This document shows positions 1-8,013 of a stretch of DNA of 46,688 bases, in pieces; the first letter of the stretch is position 1, and every line of letters starts with the position of its first letter. Location of the stretch: the NCBI GenBank assembly GCA_017511965.1, contig JAFWHT010000034.1:1-46688 (forward strand), written 5' to 3'. This DNA is from Candidatus Saccharimonadota bacterium (GTDB lineage: Bacteria > Patescibacteriota > Saccharimonadia > Saccharimonadales > Saccharimonadaceae). The translations under genes were made by a program, and so were the position numbers. A model generated the notes under the pieces. It did no database searches. It worked only from the letters and a program-made list of their open reading frames with translations, and was not told the origin of the DNA.

Positions 1-19
1 GGGGGGGGGGGGGGGGGGG
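1..19. other. Homopolymer G run at window edge
   Basis: Nineteen consecutive G residues open the window and pass directly into AT-rich sequence. A run like this at the very end of a sequence is typical of a sequencing or assembly artefact at a contig end. I see no biological role for it. Confidence 0.7.
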
Positions 20-102
20 TGATATACTTGTCATATTTATATTATAACCCTAAGCGAGTTTGGGGGGTTGCTTTTCTAGCTTACCTATGCTACACCCGTA
101 GC

Positions 103-615
103 ATGAAAAAATCTAACCAATATAAAGGGTGTATTATTAATAATCGCGAAGATATTCGTGATTTAGTTTCTGAATTAATGAATGATGGTTCTGTAGCAGC
201 TAAGGGCTTTTTTAGATTAGCCAGCATGAGATTTAAGCGAGTAACTCTTACTGCGTTAACGCCAAATGAAGCGAAATTATATACAACGTACGGAGTCATT
301 AATCAGAGAGCTAAACTACAAATGAAATCAAACGCTTTGCGACATCTTTTGAATTCTGGTCATATTGGTGGGAAGAAAAAATTCGGTGGAATAGATAAAA
401 ATCCTTTGACGCTAGAGGATATCAAAGAGATTCGTAGCGTCTACAAAAAACCAGACATAATTTATTTGAGAAACAATAAAATAATTGTAGAGAAAGTTTT
501 AACTAATAAGCATCGTTTAGTGTTAGAATTGACACAGAATGGTAAAAATCTATCCGTAAAAACGTATTACAATTGCAACAAAAAACCTCCTAAAAAGAGG
601 TTTTCCGGAAGTTAG
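103..615 (+). CDS. Putative BECR-fold (PBECR-like) nuclease or toxin domain protein
   Basis: A 170-aa basic protein when started at the ATG at 103; the frame is open back to a GTG at 19, but that start abuts the G run. The C-terminal ~90 residues show a pattern I associate with phage-type Barnase/EndoU/ColicinE5/RelE-like nucleases: a short His-containing segment (NSGHIGG), then LTLEDIKEI, a PDIIYL segment, and alternating strands ending LSVKTYYNC. That family is found on phages and toxin systems; catalysis here is inferred only. No clear ribosome site or promoter is visible, and the region upstream is cut by the window edge. The gene is convergent with a minus-strand ncRNA whose terminator hairpin lies in its last codons. 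It could also be an unrelated hypothetical protein. Confidence 0.45.
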   Translation: MKKSNQYKGCIINNREDIRDLVSELMNDGSVAAKGFFRLASMRFKRVTLTALTPNEAKLYTTYGVINQRAKLQMKSNALRHLLNSGHIGGKKKFGGIDKNPLTLEDIKEIRSVYKKPDIIYLRNNKIIVEKVLTNKHRLVLELTQNGKNLSVKTYYNCNKKPPKKRFSGS

Positions 616-695
616 AGATTACCTGAGTATTCCAGTAAGACCACGCCCAAAGCGGCTCTAACTCTCAGCGGGTGGCTCTGAAAGCTCCCTCGCTC
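577..695 (-). ncRNA. Candidate independent small RNA, unidentified family
   Basis: The minus strand has a textbook promoter (TTGCAT, 17-base spacer, TATAAT at 706-701). About 6 bases later a ~115-base stretch begins without a meaningful ORF. It folds by eye into a 5' hairpin (AGCG-GG-GCT pairing with AGC-CC-CGCT), then a longer stem of GAGAGTTAGAG against CTCTAACTTCC (10 of 11 pairs) enclosing a smaller hairpin, and ends in a terminator stem followed by TTTTTT. Promoter, compact folded body and terminator together suggest a stable RNA. I checked for SRP RNA, T-box and TPP motifs and did not recognise any. Confidence 0.55.
579..604. terminator. Bidirectional intrinsic terminator
   Basis: AAAACCTC at 582-589 pairs with GAGGTTTT at 597-604. 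On the minus strand the stem is followed by TTTTTT, ending the small RNA. On the plus strand the T tract is only four bases, so termination of the convergent gene would be weaker. Confidence 0.65.
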
Positions 696-700
696 CTTTT

Positions 701-729
701 ATTATAACAAAAATCGTTAAATTATGCAA
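701..729 (-). promoter_or_regulatory. Promoter of minus-strand small RNA
   Basis: TTGCAT at 729-724 and TATAAT at 706-701 with 17 bases between them, reading on the minus strand. It is divergent from the alaS promoter. Confidence 0.7.
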
Positions 730-758
730 GGTTTTTAGGGTAAAAAAATAATCTGTGG

Positions 759-764
759 TATAAT
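759..764 (+). promoter_or_regulatory. -10 box of alaS (leaderless type)
   Basis: TATAAT ends 6 bases before the alaS ATG, so transcription should start at or next to the start codon. No Shine-Dalgarno sequence fits in that space. Confidence 0.65.
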
Positions 765-770
765 AAAAAA

Positions 771-2657
771 ATGGATGCAAATACGATTAGAAAAAAGTTT
801 TTGGAGTTTCAAGAAAAAAAGGGACATAAGGTGATAGCGCCGGCGCCATTGGTGCTAGAGGGTGATCCAACAACACTATTTACTGGCTCGGGAATGCAAC
901 CACTTTTGCCGTATCTACTTGGTGAGCCACACAAAGATGGCGTCCGTTTGGCTGATTCGCAACCTTCTATGAGGATGCAAGACATCGACGACGTCGGAGA
1001 CCCTAGGCATACTACTGTTTTTGAAATGCTTGGTAACTGGTCGCTGGGCGATTATTTTAAAGAGGAACAAATCCGTAATTTCTTTGAGTTTTTGACTGAA
1101 GTAGTTGGGCTTGATCCCCACAAAATTTACGTTACCTGCTTTATTGGCAACGAAAAATATGGCATCCCAAAAGATGAGGAAGCTGCCAAAATTTGGCAAC
1201 AAGTTTTTAAAGAAGCTGGGATTGAGGCTAAAGTCGCTGAAATCGGCTCTGCTAAAGACGGCGACAAACGTGGCATTAAGCCTGGTGAACGCATCTTTTT
1301 CTACGACGACAAAGAAAACTGGTGGAGTCGTGGTGGCGCTTGCGAAACTACCCCGATTGGCGACCCTTGCGGGCCAGATTCGGAAGTATTTTATGATTTT
1401 GGTGAAGATAAGCAAGACGAGGCTAAGTATGGTTTGGCGCATCCGGCGAGCGACGGGGCGCGATTTATGGAAATCGGGAACCAAGTTTTTATGCAATATC
1501 GCCGACTCGAAGATGGCAGTTTTGAAGAGCTTGCCAAGAAAAACGTTGATTTTGGTGGTGGTTTAGAACGGATTGCGGCGGCGGCGATTGGGTCGTTTGA
1601 TGTGTTTAAAATCTCTTTGATGCGACCGATTGTTGAGAGATTGGAAAAAATTTCGGGGAAATCTTATGAGAACAATACCGATGAGATGCGAGTGATTGCC
1701 GACCATATTAGGGGAGCGTATTTACTCGCGGCGCAAGGACTTGCGCCATCTAATAAAGCACACGGATATGCGATGCGAAGGTTGCTGCGCCGAGCAATTT
1801 TACGAGCTTTGGATTTGGGGATTTCAGCGAATTTTTTGAGTGAGATTGTACCGATTGTGGCAGAGATTTATGCCGATTTGCCGGATTCGATTTTGACACA
1901 TCGTGAGATGGCGTTAGACACGATGCTACGCGAAGAAAATGCTTTTCGTAAAACTTTAAATCGAGGAATAAGGGAACTACATAAATTATCTAGGAATAAT
2001 AAAATTTTAGACGGAAAAGATATTTTTATGTTGCAGGATACGTATGGGTTTCCGTTGGAATTGTCGGTAGAGGAGTGTTATAGACAGGGAGTTGAGTTAT
2101 CGAAAGATTACTTAAAGGAATTTGAAATAGCTCTAGGTAAACAACGTGAACGTTCGCAAACGGCAAGCAAGGGAATGTTTAAGGGTGGTCTTTCTGATCA
2201 CGGTGAGACTACCGTAAAATATCACACGGCTACGCATTTATTGCTCGCTGCTTTGCAACAATTGATTTCGCCGGATATCGTCCAGAAAGGTTCGAACATT
2301 ACGGCTGACCGAATGCGTCTTGATTTTAATTTAGACCACAAAATGACTCCTGAGGAGTTAGAAAAAGTTGAGAAACAGGTTAATGATTGGATCTCTGAAG
2401 ATCACGAGGTTGTATTTGATGAGTATGAAAAGGATTATGCGCGAAATACCTTAAAGGCGCACGGGCAATTTTGGGAAAAATATCCCGACCAGCTTAAAGT
2501 TTATACGATTGGTGATTTTGAAAAGCCGGTGTCGCGCGAAGTTTGTGGCGGGCCACATGTTGAGCATACTGGAGTGATTGGTGGGATAAAAATCGTTAAA
2601 GAAGAATCCGTTGCGGCGGGAATTCGAAGAATTAAAGCTGAATTAATTTTGAAGTAG
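771..2657 (+). CDS. alaS: Alanine-tRNA ligase, short form without C-Ala domain
   Basis: Charges tRNA-Ala with alanine in the cytoplasm. The catalytic domain starts at the first residues (DANTIRKKFLEFQEKKGH, then motif 2 around FEMLGNWSLGDYFK) and FGGGLER marks motif 3. The editing domain is present, with its zinc-binding HTATH and, near the end, CGGPHVEHTG. The protein stops at 628 aa directly after that domain (AAGIRRIKAE), where family members usually continue to ~870 aa with a coiled coil and the C-Ala domain. Such trimming fits a reduced CPR genome. The start is fixed by a -10 box 6 bases upstream. The 3' end overlaps the convergent ftsA-like gene by 15 bases. Confidence 0.95.
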   Translation: MDANTIRKKFLEFQEKKGHKVIAPAPLVLEGDPTTLFTGSGMQPLLPYLLGEPHKDGVRLADSQPSMRMQDIDDVGDPRHTTVFEMLGNWSLGDYFKEEQIRNFFEFLTEVVGLDPHKIYVTCFIGNEKYGIPKDEEAAKIWQQVFKEAGIEAKVAEIGSAKDGDKRGIKPGERIFFYDDKENWWSRGGACETTPIGDPCGPDSEVFYDFGEDKQDEAKYGLAHPASDGARFMEIGNQVFMQYRRLEDGSFEELAKKNVDFGGGLERIAAAAIGSFDVFKISLMRPIVERLEKISGKSYENNTDEMRVIADHIRGAYLLAAQGLAPSNKAHGYAMRRLLRRAILRALDLGISANFLSEIVPIVAEIYADLPDSILTHREMALDTMLREENAFRKTLNRGIRELHKLSRNNKILDGKDIFMLQDTYGFPLELSVEECYRQGVELSKDYLKEFEIALGKQRERSQTASKGMFKGGLSDHGETTVKYHTATHLLLAALQQLISPDIVQKGSNITADRMRLDFNLDHKMTPEELEKVEKQVNDWISEDHEVVFDEYEKDYARNTLKAHGQFWEKYPDQLKVYTIGDFEKPVSREVCGGPHVEHTGVIGGIKIVKEESVAAGIRRIKAELILK

Positions 2658-3878
2658 TTTGGCGATTTTGGCTTTTAGTTTGTTCTCGGGCTGGGCGCCA
2701 GCAAGAGTGTCGAGACCAACGCGAAGAAGGCCAAGTGCGGTGACATAGGAATGGTCAAGCTCAGAACGGCTGTCGGCGCTGAGTTTGGTGAGATTTAAAT
2801 CTGGAAGAGTGCTAACGTCGATAAGATTAATGAGTGGCCGACGAGAGAATGGGAGATTTTCGTACCAGTCGGAAACGGCAAGAGTTTCTTGGAGTAAGGA
2901 GAGGCTAGCGCCACCACCACAAAGCATAATTTCGCGGGGGAAATTGCTGGCGTTGTTAAAATCTTCGAGAGCGACTTCGACGCCGGTGAGCCAAACGGAA
3001 ATGTTGCGCGAGAGGGCAGTTTCGACTTTTGACTTGATGCGATCGTCTAGGTCGCCAGTGTCGTAATTTAATTTGTATTCTTCGGCGGTATCAAAATCTA
3101 CGCCGAGATTTTCGGAGATTTGGTGAGTAAAACTGCGACCACCGATAGAAAACATCTTGGTACCCTCGACTCCACCATCTTCGACGACGGCGATATCGGT
3201 GGTACCCCCGCCGATATCCATGACGATGGCAGATAGATTGGACTCGAGGTTGTCACCGAGGCAAGCACGACAAACTGCAAATGGCTCGACGGCAACGGTG
3301 AGAAGGTCGAGGTTAAGCTCGGCACAGACTTTTTCGATGGCGGCGACGTGAATTAGTGGGGCAAAGGCAGTGTAGAATTGGATGGTTAAATCCGAACCTT
3401 TAAACCCGATGGGGTTGGATATTTTGTAGCCGTCGATAGTAAGAGAGACAATAGCAGAGTTAATTAGACGAACTTCAACGTTGTCGTTGCCGGTTTCTAA
3501 GCGGACGGTTTTTTTGGCAACTTCGCCTGATTTTTGTTGGACTTTTTTGATGATTTCGTTCATTTCGGATTCGAGGATGGGCTTGTTGGGGTTTTTGCGG
3601 GTGTAATTTACGGTAGTAGTATTGCCTTTGATAAGCTCGCCAGCGATGCCAACTACGGTGAGATTGGCGCGTTCGCCGGCTTGTTCTTCGGCCTCGACTA
3701 GAGCATCTTCGCAGATACCAACTACGGCGGGGATGTCGGCTACGGCGCCGGCGTTCATATTGCCCTCGACTTGCTTGGCTTTGCCGATACCAAGAATTTC
3801 GAGGCCCTTTTTGGTGGGTTTAGCGATAATAGCCTTAACGAATTCGGTACCAATATCTAATCCTAGAATAGTGCTCAT
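2643..3878 (-). CDS. FtsA/PilM-family actin-like ATPase
   Basis: A 411-aa cytoplasmic actin-fold protein. GLDIGTEFVKAII at the N-terminus is the phosphate-1 motif, VMDIGGGTTDIAVVEDGG is phosphate-2, and MLCGGGASL is the adenosine motif. The segment after phosphate-2 (IGGRSFTHQISENLGV, then AEEYKLNY) reads like FtsA, which tethers FtsZ to the membrane; PilM of type IV pili has the same fold. The last residues (NKLKAKIAKLLQN) could form the short amphipathic membrane-binding helix that FtsA proteins carry. It is the last gene of a minus-strand cluster, its ATG overlapping the stop of the rsuA-like gene (ATGA). It also has its own extended -10 box inside that gene. I favour FtsA over PilM because no other pilus genes are nearby. 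Confidence 0.75.
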   Translation of the reverse strand: MSTILGLDIGTEFVKAIIAKPTKKGLEILGIGKAKQVEGNMNAGAVADIPAVVGICEDALVEAEEQAGERANLTVVGIAGELIKGNTTTVNYTRKNPNKPILESEMNEIIKKVQQKSGEVAKKTVRLETGNDNVEVRLINSAIVSLTIDGYKISNPIGFKGSDLTIQFYTAFAPLIHVAAIEKVCAELNLDLLTVAVEPFAVCRACLGDNLESNLSAIVMDIGGGTTDIAVVEDGGVEGTKMFSIGGRSFTHQISENLGVDFDTAEEYKLNYDTGDLDDRIKSKVETALSRNISVWLTGVEVALEDFNNASNFPREIMLCGGGASLSLLQETLAVSDWYENLPFSRRPLINLIDVSTLPDLNLTKLSADSRSELDHSYVTALGLLRVGLDTLAGAQPENKLKAKIAKLLQN

Positions 3879-4552
3879 ACTTTAATTATAGCATATTTAT
3901 TTGGTTTTAAATCACCTAGGCTATATTCTCCGAACTGGGTGCGATGGAGTTTGGTGACGGTGTAGCCAAGAGAGGCGAAAGTGCGGCGAATTTGGCGATT
4001 GCGGCCCTCGGATAAGATGACAATGAGTTTCTCGACGGGTCCTGCCTTTATGATTTTAAATCGCGAGGGGCCGTCGCCGATTTCGACGCCGTAATCTGTG
4101 ATCATTTGTTGGTGGAGGGGGGCGAGAGGCTTGTCGAGCTCTACTTCGTAGACTTTGTTTTTTCTGAATTTTGGATGAGTCATTTTAAAAGCAAAATCGC
4201 CATCATTGGTAAGAAGAATTAAACCAGAAGAATCTTTGTCTAGACGGCCGACGGTTTTTAAGTGGTGGTATTTTTTGGGGAGAAGGTCGTAGAGGGTTTT
4301 TGCATCACCCTGAGCGCGGCGAGAACAGACATAGCCGACGGGTTTATTAAACGCTAAATAAAGAAAATCCGTATCAAACGGGACTATCTTTTTATTATAG
4401 CATACTTTGTCATTTTTGTCAATGTGTGCACCAAGGATGGCAGTTTTGCCGTTGATAGTTACTTTGCCGGCCTCAATTGCAGAGTCAGCTTCGCGACGCG
4501 AAAGCCCCAGTCGGGAAGCTAGGAACTTATTGAGCCGGAGTTGGTTGTCCAT
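3875..4552 (-). CDS. RsuA/RluB-family rRNA pseudouridine synthase
   Basis: Converts a specific uridine of ribosomal RNA to pseudouridine. An N-terminal S4 RNA-binding domain (LRLNKFLASRLGLSRREAD) is followed by the synthase domain with GRLDKDSSGLILLTNDG, whose first Asp is the catalytic residue, and by EGRNRQIRRTFASLG, typical of the RsuA/RluB/RluE/RluF branch. Length (~225 aa) is normal. I take the ATG at 4552; the frame is open to a GTG at 4570. The start overlaps the response-regulator gene by 26 bases, suggesting translational coupling. The S4 domain plus 23S/16S choice cannot be settled from sequence alone. Bases 4030-4046 share a 17-base exact match with the arm of a repeat in pheT. Confidence 0.9.
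   Translation of the reverse strand: MDNQLRLNKFLASRLGLSRREADSAIEAGKVTINGKTAILGAHIDKNDKVCYNKKIVPFDTDFLYLAFNKPVGYVCSRRAQGDAKTLYDLLPKKYHHLKTVGRLDKDSSGLILLTNDGDFAFKMTHPKFRKNKVYEVELDKPLAPLHQQMITDYGVEIGDGPSRFKIIKAGPVEKLIVILSEGRNRQIRRTFASLGYTVTKLHRTQFGEYSLGDLKPNKYAIIKV
3885..3890 (-). promoter_or_regulatory. -10 box of ftsA-like gene (leaderless type)
   Basis: TATGCTATAAT on the minus strand, ending 6 bases before the ATG. It lies inside the end of the upstream rsuA-like gene, so this gene can be read separately from the cluster. Confidence 0.6.
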
Positions 4553-4931
4553 TTTGTACCTGTCGGTCACCTAGGACTTCGTGAATGGTGTTTACGACAT
4601 CTTCGATACCGACTTGAGATTTGACGAGATAACGATCGCAGCCAAGCTCTTCACCACGACGACGTTGGTCGTCGGCGGAGAGAGCGGTCATCATGATAAC
4701 TTTTATATTGGCAGTTTCGGGAGTGGAACGTAAAATATCTAACATGTCGAAGCCAGAAATTTTGGGCATCATTACATCCGACAAAATTAAATCGGGTTTT
4801 TCGCGGACAGCTACTGCTAGAGCTTCTTCGCCGTCGCCAGCCGAAACCACTTCGTAGCCTTCGGCGGTAATACGAATACTGTAGATTTCGCGCAAGGACG
4901 CATCGTCTTCTACTACCATTACTTTTGTCAT
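4527..4931 (-). CDS. Single-domain response regulator
   Basis: A 134-aa receiver domain with no output domain. The acidic pair EDD at residues 8-10, the phosphoacceptor D52 (LILSDVMMP), T82 (MMTA) and K104 (YLVKS) are all present. A short polar tail (QNGQPTPAQ) follows. It should be phosphorylated by the histidine kinase encoded immediately upstream, with which it overlaps by 4 bases (ATGA). Without a DNA-binding domain it must act through protein contacts, as CheY- or SpoF-like regulators do; the target is unknown. Confidence 0.92.
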   Translation of the reverse strand: MTKVMVVEDDASLREIYSIRITAEGYEVVSAGDGEEALAVAVREKPDLILSDVMMPKISGFDMLDILRSTPETANIKVIMMTALSADDQRRRGEELGCDRYLVKSQVGIEDVVNTIHEVLGDRQVQNGQPTPAQ

Positions 4932-6283
4932 TGTGGTTGTACTCCTTCGTTTGAATTATTAATAATTTGATTTTGCAAAGTAGCTTGAGGTGGAGTTGCA
5001 GGGGCTTGAGGTGGAGTTGTGATGGGTGGTGCAGGTGGTGGAGTTGGTTGATTTGGTGGAGTCGGTTGATTTGCTTGTTCGAGCTGTTTGGCCATTTGGG
5101 CTTGTCGAACGACAATCATGCGTTTTTCGTATTCATCGCTAGTTAAACGGGGCAGGGAGACATAAAAAGTGGAACCTTCGCCAAAAGCTGATTCGGCCCA
5201 AACTTTGCCACCCATTGCTTCGACGCGTTGCTTAGTGATGTATAATCCAAGACCGGTACCACCGATAGTGCGTGTGTCGGAGTTGTCGGCGCGATAGAAT
5301 TTTTGGAAAATATGGGAGAGGTCGTCGGCGGAGATGCCTACGCCGGTGTCGGTAACGTTGATAAGGACGCGGTCGCCATCGCCACGCACATTGACGTAGA
5401 TTGAACCACCTTCGGGGGTGTATTTGAGGGCATTACCCACGAGATTATCGAGAATTTCGCGCAGGAAATTGACATCGACGAAGCTGTAAACGACTTGGTC
5501 CATACGATGATTGCCACCCGGCTGGACTGAATCGTCGGAGCCAAAAGAAAAATTGATTTTTTCTTCTTTAGCTTTTTCGAGATAATCGTTGGAGATGGTT
5601 TTGACAAGGGCGACCATTTCGGCAGGCTCTAGGTTTGGACGAATACGGGCGTCGTCTAGTTTGGTGACATCGAGAAGATCTTGGAATAACTTACCAAGAT
5701 GCTTGGAAGCGGCAGAAGCAGATGTGAGATATCCGCGGGCGCGTTCGTCGATGGTGGCAGTTTGGGGGTTGAGTGCGAGCGTAATGTAGCCGTCGATGGT
5801 AGCAACTGGCGTACGCATTTCGTGCGAAGCAGTAGAAATAAACTCGGTTTGCTCACCTTCTTCTTGGAGTTCTTTGGTGATATTACGGAAAGTGATGATG
5901 CGATCACCGCTTAGATTGTTGATAGGCAAAACGGAGATTGCGATAGGGAGACGTTTGTCGGTGGTGCCGACAATTAGACTACCACGGAAAGATTCGAGGG
6001 GTTGGCCGGTTTTCATGGCCTGAATGAGAGGATTTTCGTTTTCGGATAATTCGCGACCTTCTTTGGACTCGAGCTTGATAATTAAACTATAATCAAAACC
6101 GATGACATCGTTTGCGGATTTTGAATCGGTCATAGTTAAGGCGGCTGGATTGATGAATTCAATTTTGCCGGTTTTGTCGGTCATGATGACGCCGTCATTA
6201 ATCGCTTTTAGAGCGATTTCGGCAAGTGCGGAATCTTTGCCGGCGGTGGGTTCTGTAGTTTTTTTGCGCTTAAATAAGTTCAT
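4928..6283 (-). CDS. Cytoplasmic PAS-domain sensor histidine kinase
   Basis: A 451-aa kinase with no membrane segment. A PAS domain covers roughly residues 20-140 (ALKAINDGVIMTDKTGKI). The dimerisation helix has H154 in STASHEMRTP. The ATPase domain has the N box (LDNLVGNALKYTPEGG), G1 (DTGVGIS), F (FQKFYR) and G2 (GGTGLGLYI) motifs. After the catalytic core a ~60-residue Pro/Gln/Thr-rich tail (NQPTPPNQPTPPPAP) is probably disordered. The signal is therefore likely internal, sensed by PAS. The gene starts the minus-strand cluster kinase, regulator, rsuA-like, ftsA-like, all overlapping. A TAAAAT box lies 8 bases before the ATG. Confidence 0.93.
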   Translation of the reverse strand: MNLFKRKKTTEPTAGKDSALAEIALKAINDGVIMTDKTGKIEFINPAALTMTDSKSANDVIGFDYSLIIKLESKEGRELSENENPLIQAMKTGQPLESFRGSLIVGTTDKRLPIAISVLPINNLSGDRIITFRNITKELQEEGEQTEFISTASHEMRTPVATIDGYITLALNPQTATIDERARGYLTSASAASKHLGKLFQDLLDVTKLDDARIRPNLEPAEMVALVKTISNDYLEKAKEEKINFSFGSDDSVQPGGNHRMDQVVYSFVDVNFLREILDNLVGNALKYTPEGGSIYVNVRGDGDRVLINVTDTGVGISADDLSHIFQKFYRADNSDTRTIGGTGLGLYITKQRVEAMGGKVWAESAFGEGSTFYVSLPRLTSDEYEKRMIVVRQAQMAKQLEQANQPTPPNQPTPPPAPPITTPPQAPATPPQATLQNQIINNSNEGVQPQ

Positions 6284-6291
6284 TTATATAT

Positions 6292-6297
6292 ATTTTA
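6292..6297 (-). promoter_or_regulatory. -10 box of histidine kinase cluster
   Basis: TAAAAT on the minus strand, 8 bases before the kinase ATG; leader of at most a few bases. It lies between two divergent genes. Confidence 0.5.
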
Positions 6298-6319
6298 ACA
6301 CAAACATTTTAAAATGTGG

Positions 6320-6325
6320 TATTAT
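6320..6325 (+). promoter_or_regulatory. -10 box of baseplate J-like gene (leaderless type)
   Basis: TATTAT ends 6 bases before the ATG at 6332. This spacing decides the start against the in-frame ATG at 6314, which would lie upstream of the promoter box. Confidence 0.6.
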
Positions 6326-6331
6326 TTTTAT

Positions 6332-8011
6332 ATGGACAAAGATGTGGTTTATATTGAACCTGAAAATGATATTACGGATATCATTGCCAAAATTGAAGGT
6401 TCAAAGCAAAAAATCATTGCGTTAGTACCGCCAAAGAAAGCGGGGGTATTTAGAAGCGTAGTGAATATAAAATTAATTACTAAGGCGGGAGTTTCGTCTG
6501 GGAAAAAAGTTGTATTAGTAACAACGGACCCTTCGATTATGAAACTTGCGGCGACAACTAGATTGCCAGTGGCAAAAGATTTGAATTCGGCGCCAGAGAT
6601 TTTGAAGCCAGAGACGGAAAGTGAAGAAGCAAAAGAAGAAGAAGCTAGCGACGAGGTAGCCGAAAAAGAGACAGAGACGGAAGCCGAGCCGGAAGCCGAA
6701 AGTGAAGATGAAGATAAAGACGAAGCTGAAAATGAAGACGAGAGCGAGGATGATAATAAGGGCAAAAAATCAAAAGAAAAGCCCAAAAAAGAACGTAAGG
6801 AATCGAAAAATAAATTGGTAAATTGGGTTTTGGCGCACAAGAAAATCTCGATTTTTAGTGGCGTGGGATTTTTGGCGTTGATTTTGTTGTTGGTTTGGGC
6901 ATTTGTTTTGGCGCCGGCCGTAACGATAATAGTAGGAATTCGGACGGTTTCGAATAATTTTTCGGAAAATGTAAGTTTTACATCCAATTTAACTGAAGAA
7001 AAAGTCGAAGAAGGGCGTTTTTATTACGAAGAAAAGAAAATTGAGACGATAAATGAAGTTGGATTTGAGGCGACAGGGCAGAAAAACGTTGGAAAAAAAG
7101 CCGAAGGCTCGATTCTTGTTTCGACTTATTTTGAATATAATAAAGCAGGTTCAATTGTCTTAAAAGACGGCGAGGCCTTTAGTATTCGTGGTCTAACATA
7201 TTACTCGGCAGAGTCGGTTGGGCTAGCTTACAACGGGAGAGGAAAAGAGGACTGCGACAATAAAGATGATGCGGCATCGCTTATTAATTATGGTTGCCAA
7301 GTATCGGCGAAGGTTAAAGTTGTGGCGGCGGAGCCTGGTTCGCAATATAATATCCCTGCTTCTGATACGGGTTGGGATACGACGGCAAATGTTGGAGTTA
7401 GATCCAAAGATCCGATGACGGGTGGTAGTGATGAAATGAAAACGATTGTTGCGGAGGCAGATGTTGAAAAAGCAAAAGGAGAAATCACAGCCGATAATGA
7501 AGCAGAAATGAAAAAGAAACTTTATGAGACGATCGATACAGAAACGTCGCTAATTATTGATAGTAGTTTGACGGTTTCGACGGCAGAGGCGATTTCGACG
7601 CCGGCAGTCGGTGAAGAAGTCGGCGAAGGAGTTAAGCCGGTATTAAAGGCGATAACGACAGCGTCGGTTTATGTGGTTGATAAAACGAAAGTTGAAGAGT
7701 TTATTGCGAAAAAAGCAAATCTTGGCGAAGGAATGAAAATTTATAAGATGGATAATCCGTTTGTTGAGAACTTTTCGAAAACCGACGAAGGGGTGATTGG
7801 TAAACTAAAGACAGCTTATTCGACTGGTCCGAAAGTAACGGAAAACGACGTGGTGGAAATCACAAAAGGCAAAGGTTTTGGTGTAGCGCAACACGATCTT
7901 AGAGATATCGACGGAGTAATTGACGTGCGAATTGATAAGTCATATCCTTGGGTGACATCGGTGCCTGGCAACGCAAATAAAATTACTGTAGTTTTGGAAG
8001 TTAAGGAATAA
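6332..8011 (+). CDS. Membrane-anchored protein with baseplate J-like domain
   Basis: About 559 aa. Residues 1-80 form a compact domain (YIEPENDITDIIAKIEGSKQ), followed by ~85 residues of acidic Glu/Asp/Ser repeats and a Lys-rich stretch, then one transmembrane helix (ISIFSGVGFLALILLLVWAF). The outside part contains a segment resembling the baseplate J family: KKAEGSILV, then FSIRGLTYYS, AKVKVVAAEPGSQYNIPA and TGGSDE. Proteins of this build are widespread in CPR genomes but their role is not established. The layout implies a cytoplasmic head, charged linker, helix and external domain. The next gene starts 2 bases after the stop, so the two are probably cotranscribed. Confidence 0.6.
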   Translation: MDKDVVYIEPENDITDIIAKIEGSKQKIIALVPPKKAGVFRSVVNIKLITKAGVSSGKKVVLVTTDPSIMKLAATTRLPVAKDLNSAPEILKPETESEEAKEEEASDEVAEKETETEAEPEAESEDEDKDEAENEDESEDDNKGKKSKEKPKKERKESKNKLVNWVLAHKKISIFSGVGFLALILLLVWAFVLAPAVTIIVGIRTVSNNFSENVSFTSNLTEEKVEEGRFYYEEKKIETINEVGFEATGQKNVGKKAEGSILVSTYFEYNKAGSIVLKDGEAFSIRGLTYYSAESVGLAYNGRGKEDCDNKDDAASLINYGCQVSAKVKVVAAEPGSQYNIPASDTGWDTTANVGVRSKDPMTGGSDEMKTIVAEADVEKAKGEITADNEAEMKKKLYETIDTETSLIIDSSLTVSTAEAISTPAVGEEVGEGVKPVLKAITTASVYVVDKTKVEEFIAKKANLGEGMKIYKMDNPFVENFSKTDEGVIGKLKTAYSTGPKVTENDVVEITKGKGFGVAQHDLRDIDGVIDVRIDKSYPWVTSVPGNANKITVVLEVKE

Positions 8012-8013
8012 AA

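Noticed and set aside
615-770. Possible T-box or other leader riboswitch upstream of alaS (plus strand).
   Set aside because: The alaS -10 box lies directly before the ATG, downstream of the structured segment, and a good promoter with a terminator exists only on the minus strand. The segment is better read as a divergent small RNA.
915-1496. 193-codon minus-strand frame inside alaS.
   Set aside because: It is a shadow of the conserved alaS catalytic domain, with no domain or ribosome site.
6349-6987. Long 212-codon minus-strand frame rich in Ser.
   Set aside because: It is the antisense of the acidic Glu/Asp repeat of the baseplate J-like gene and has no promoter or ribosome site of its own.
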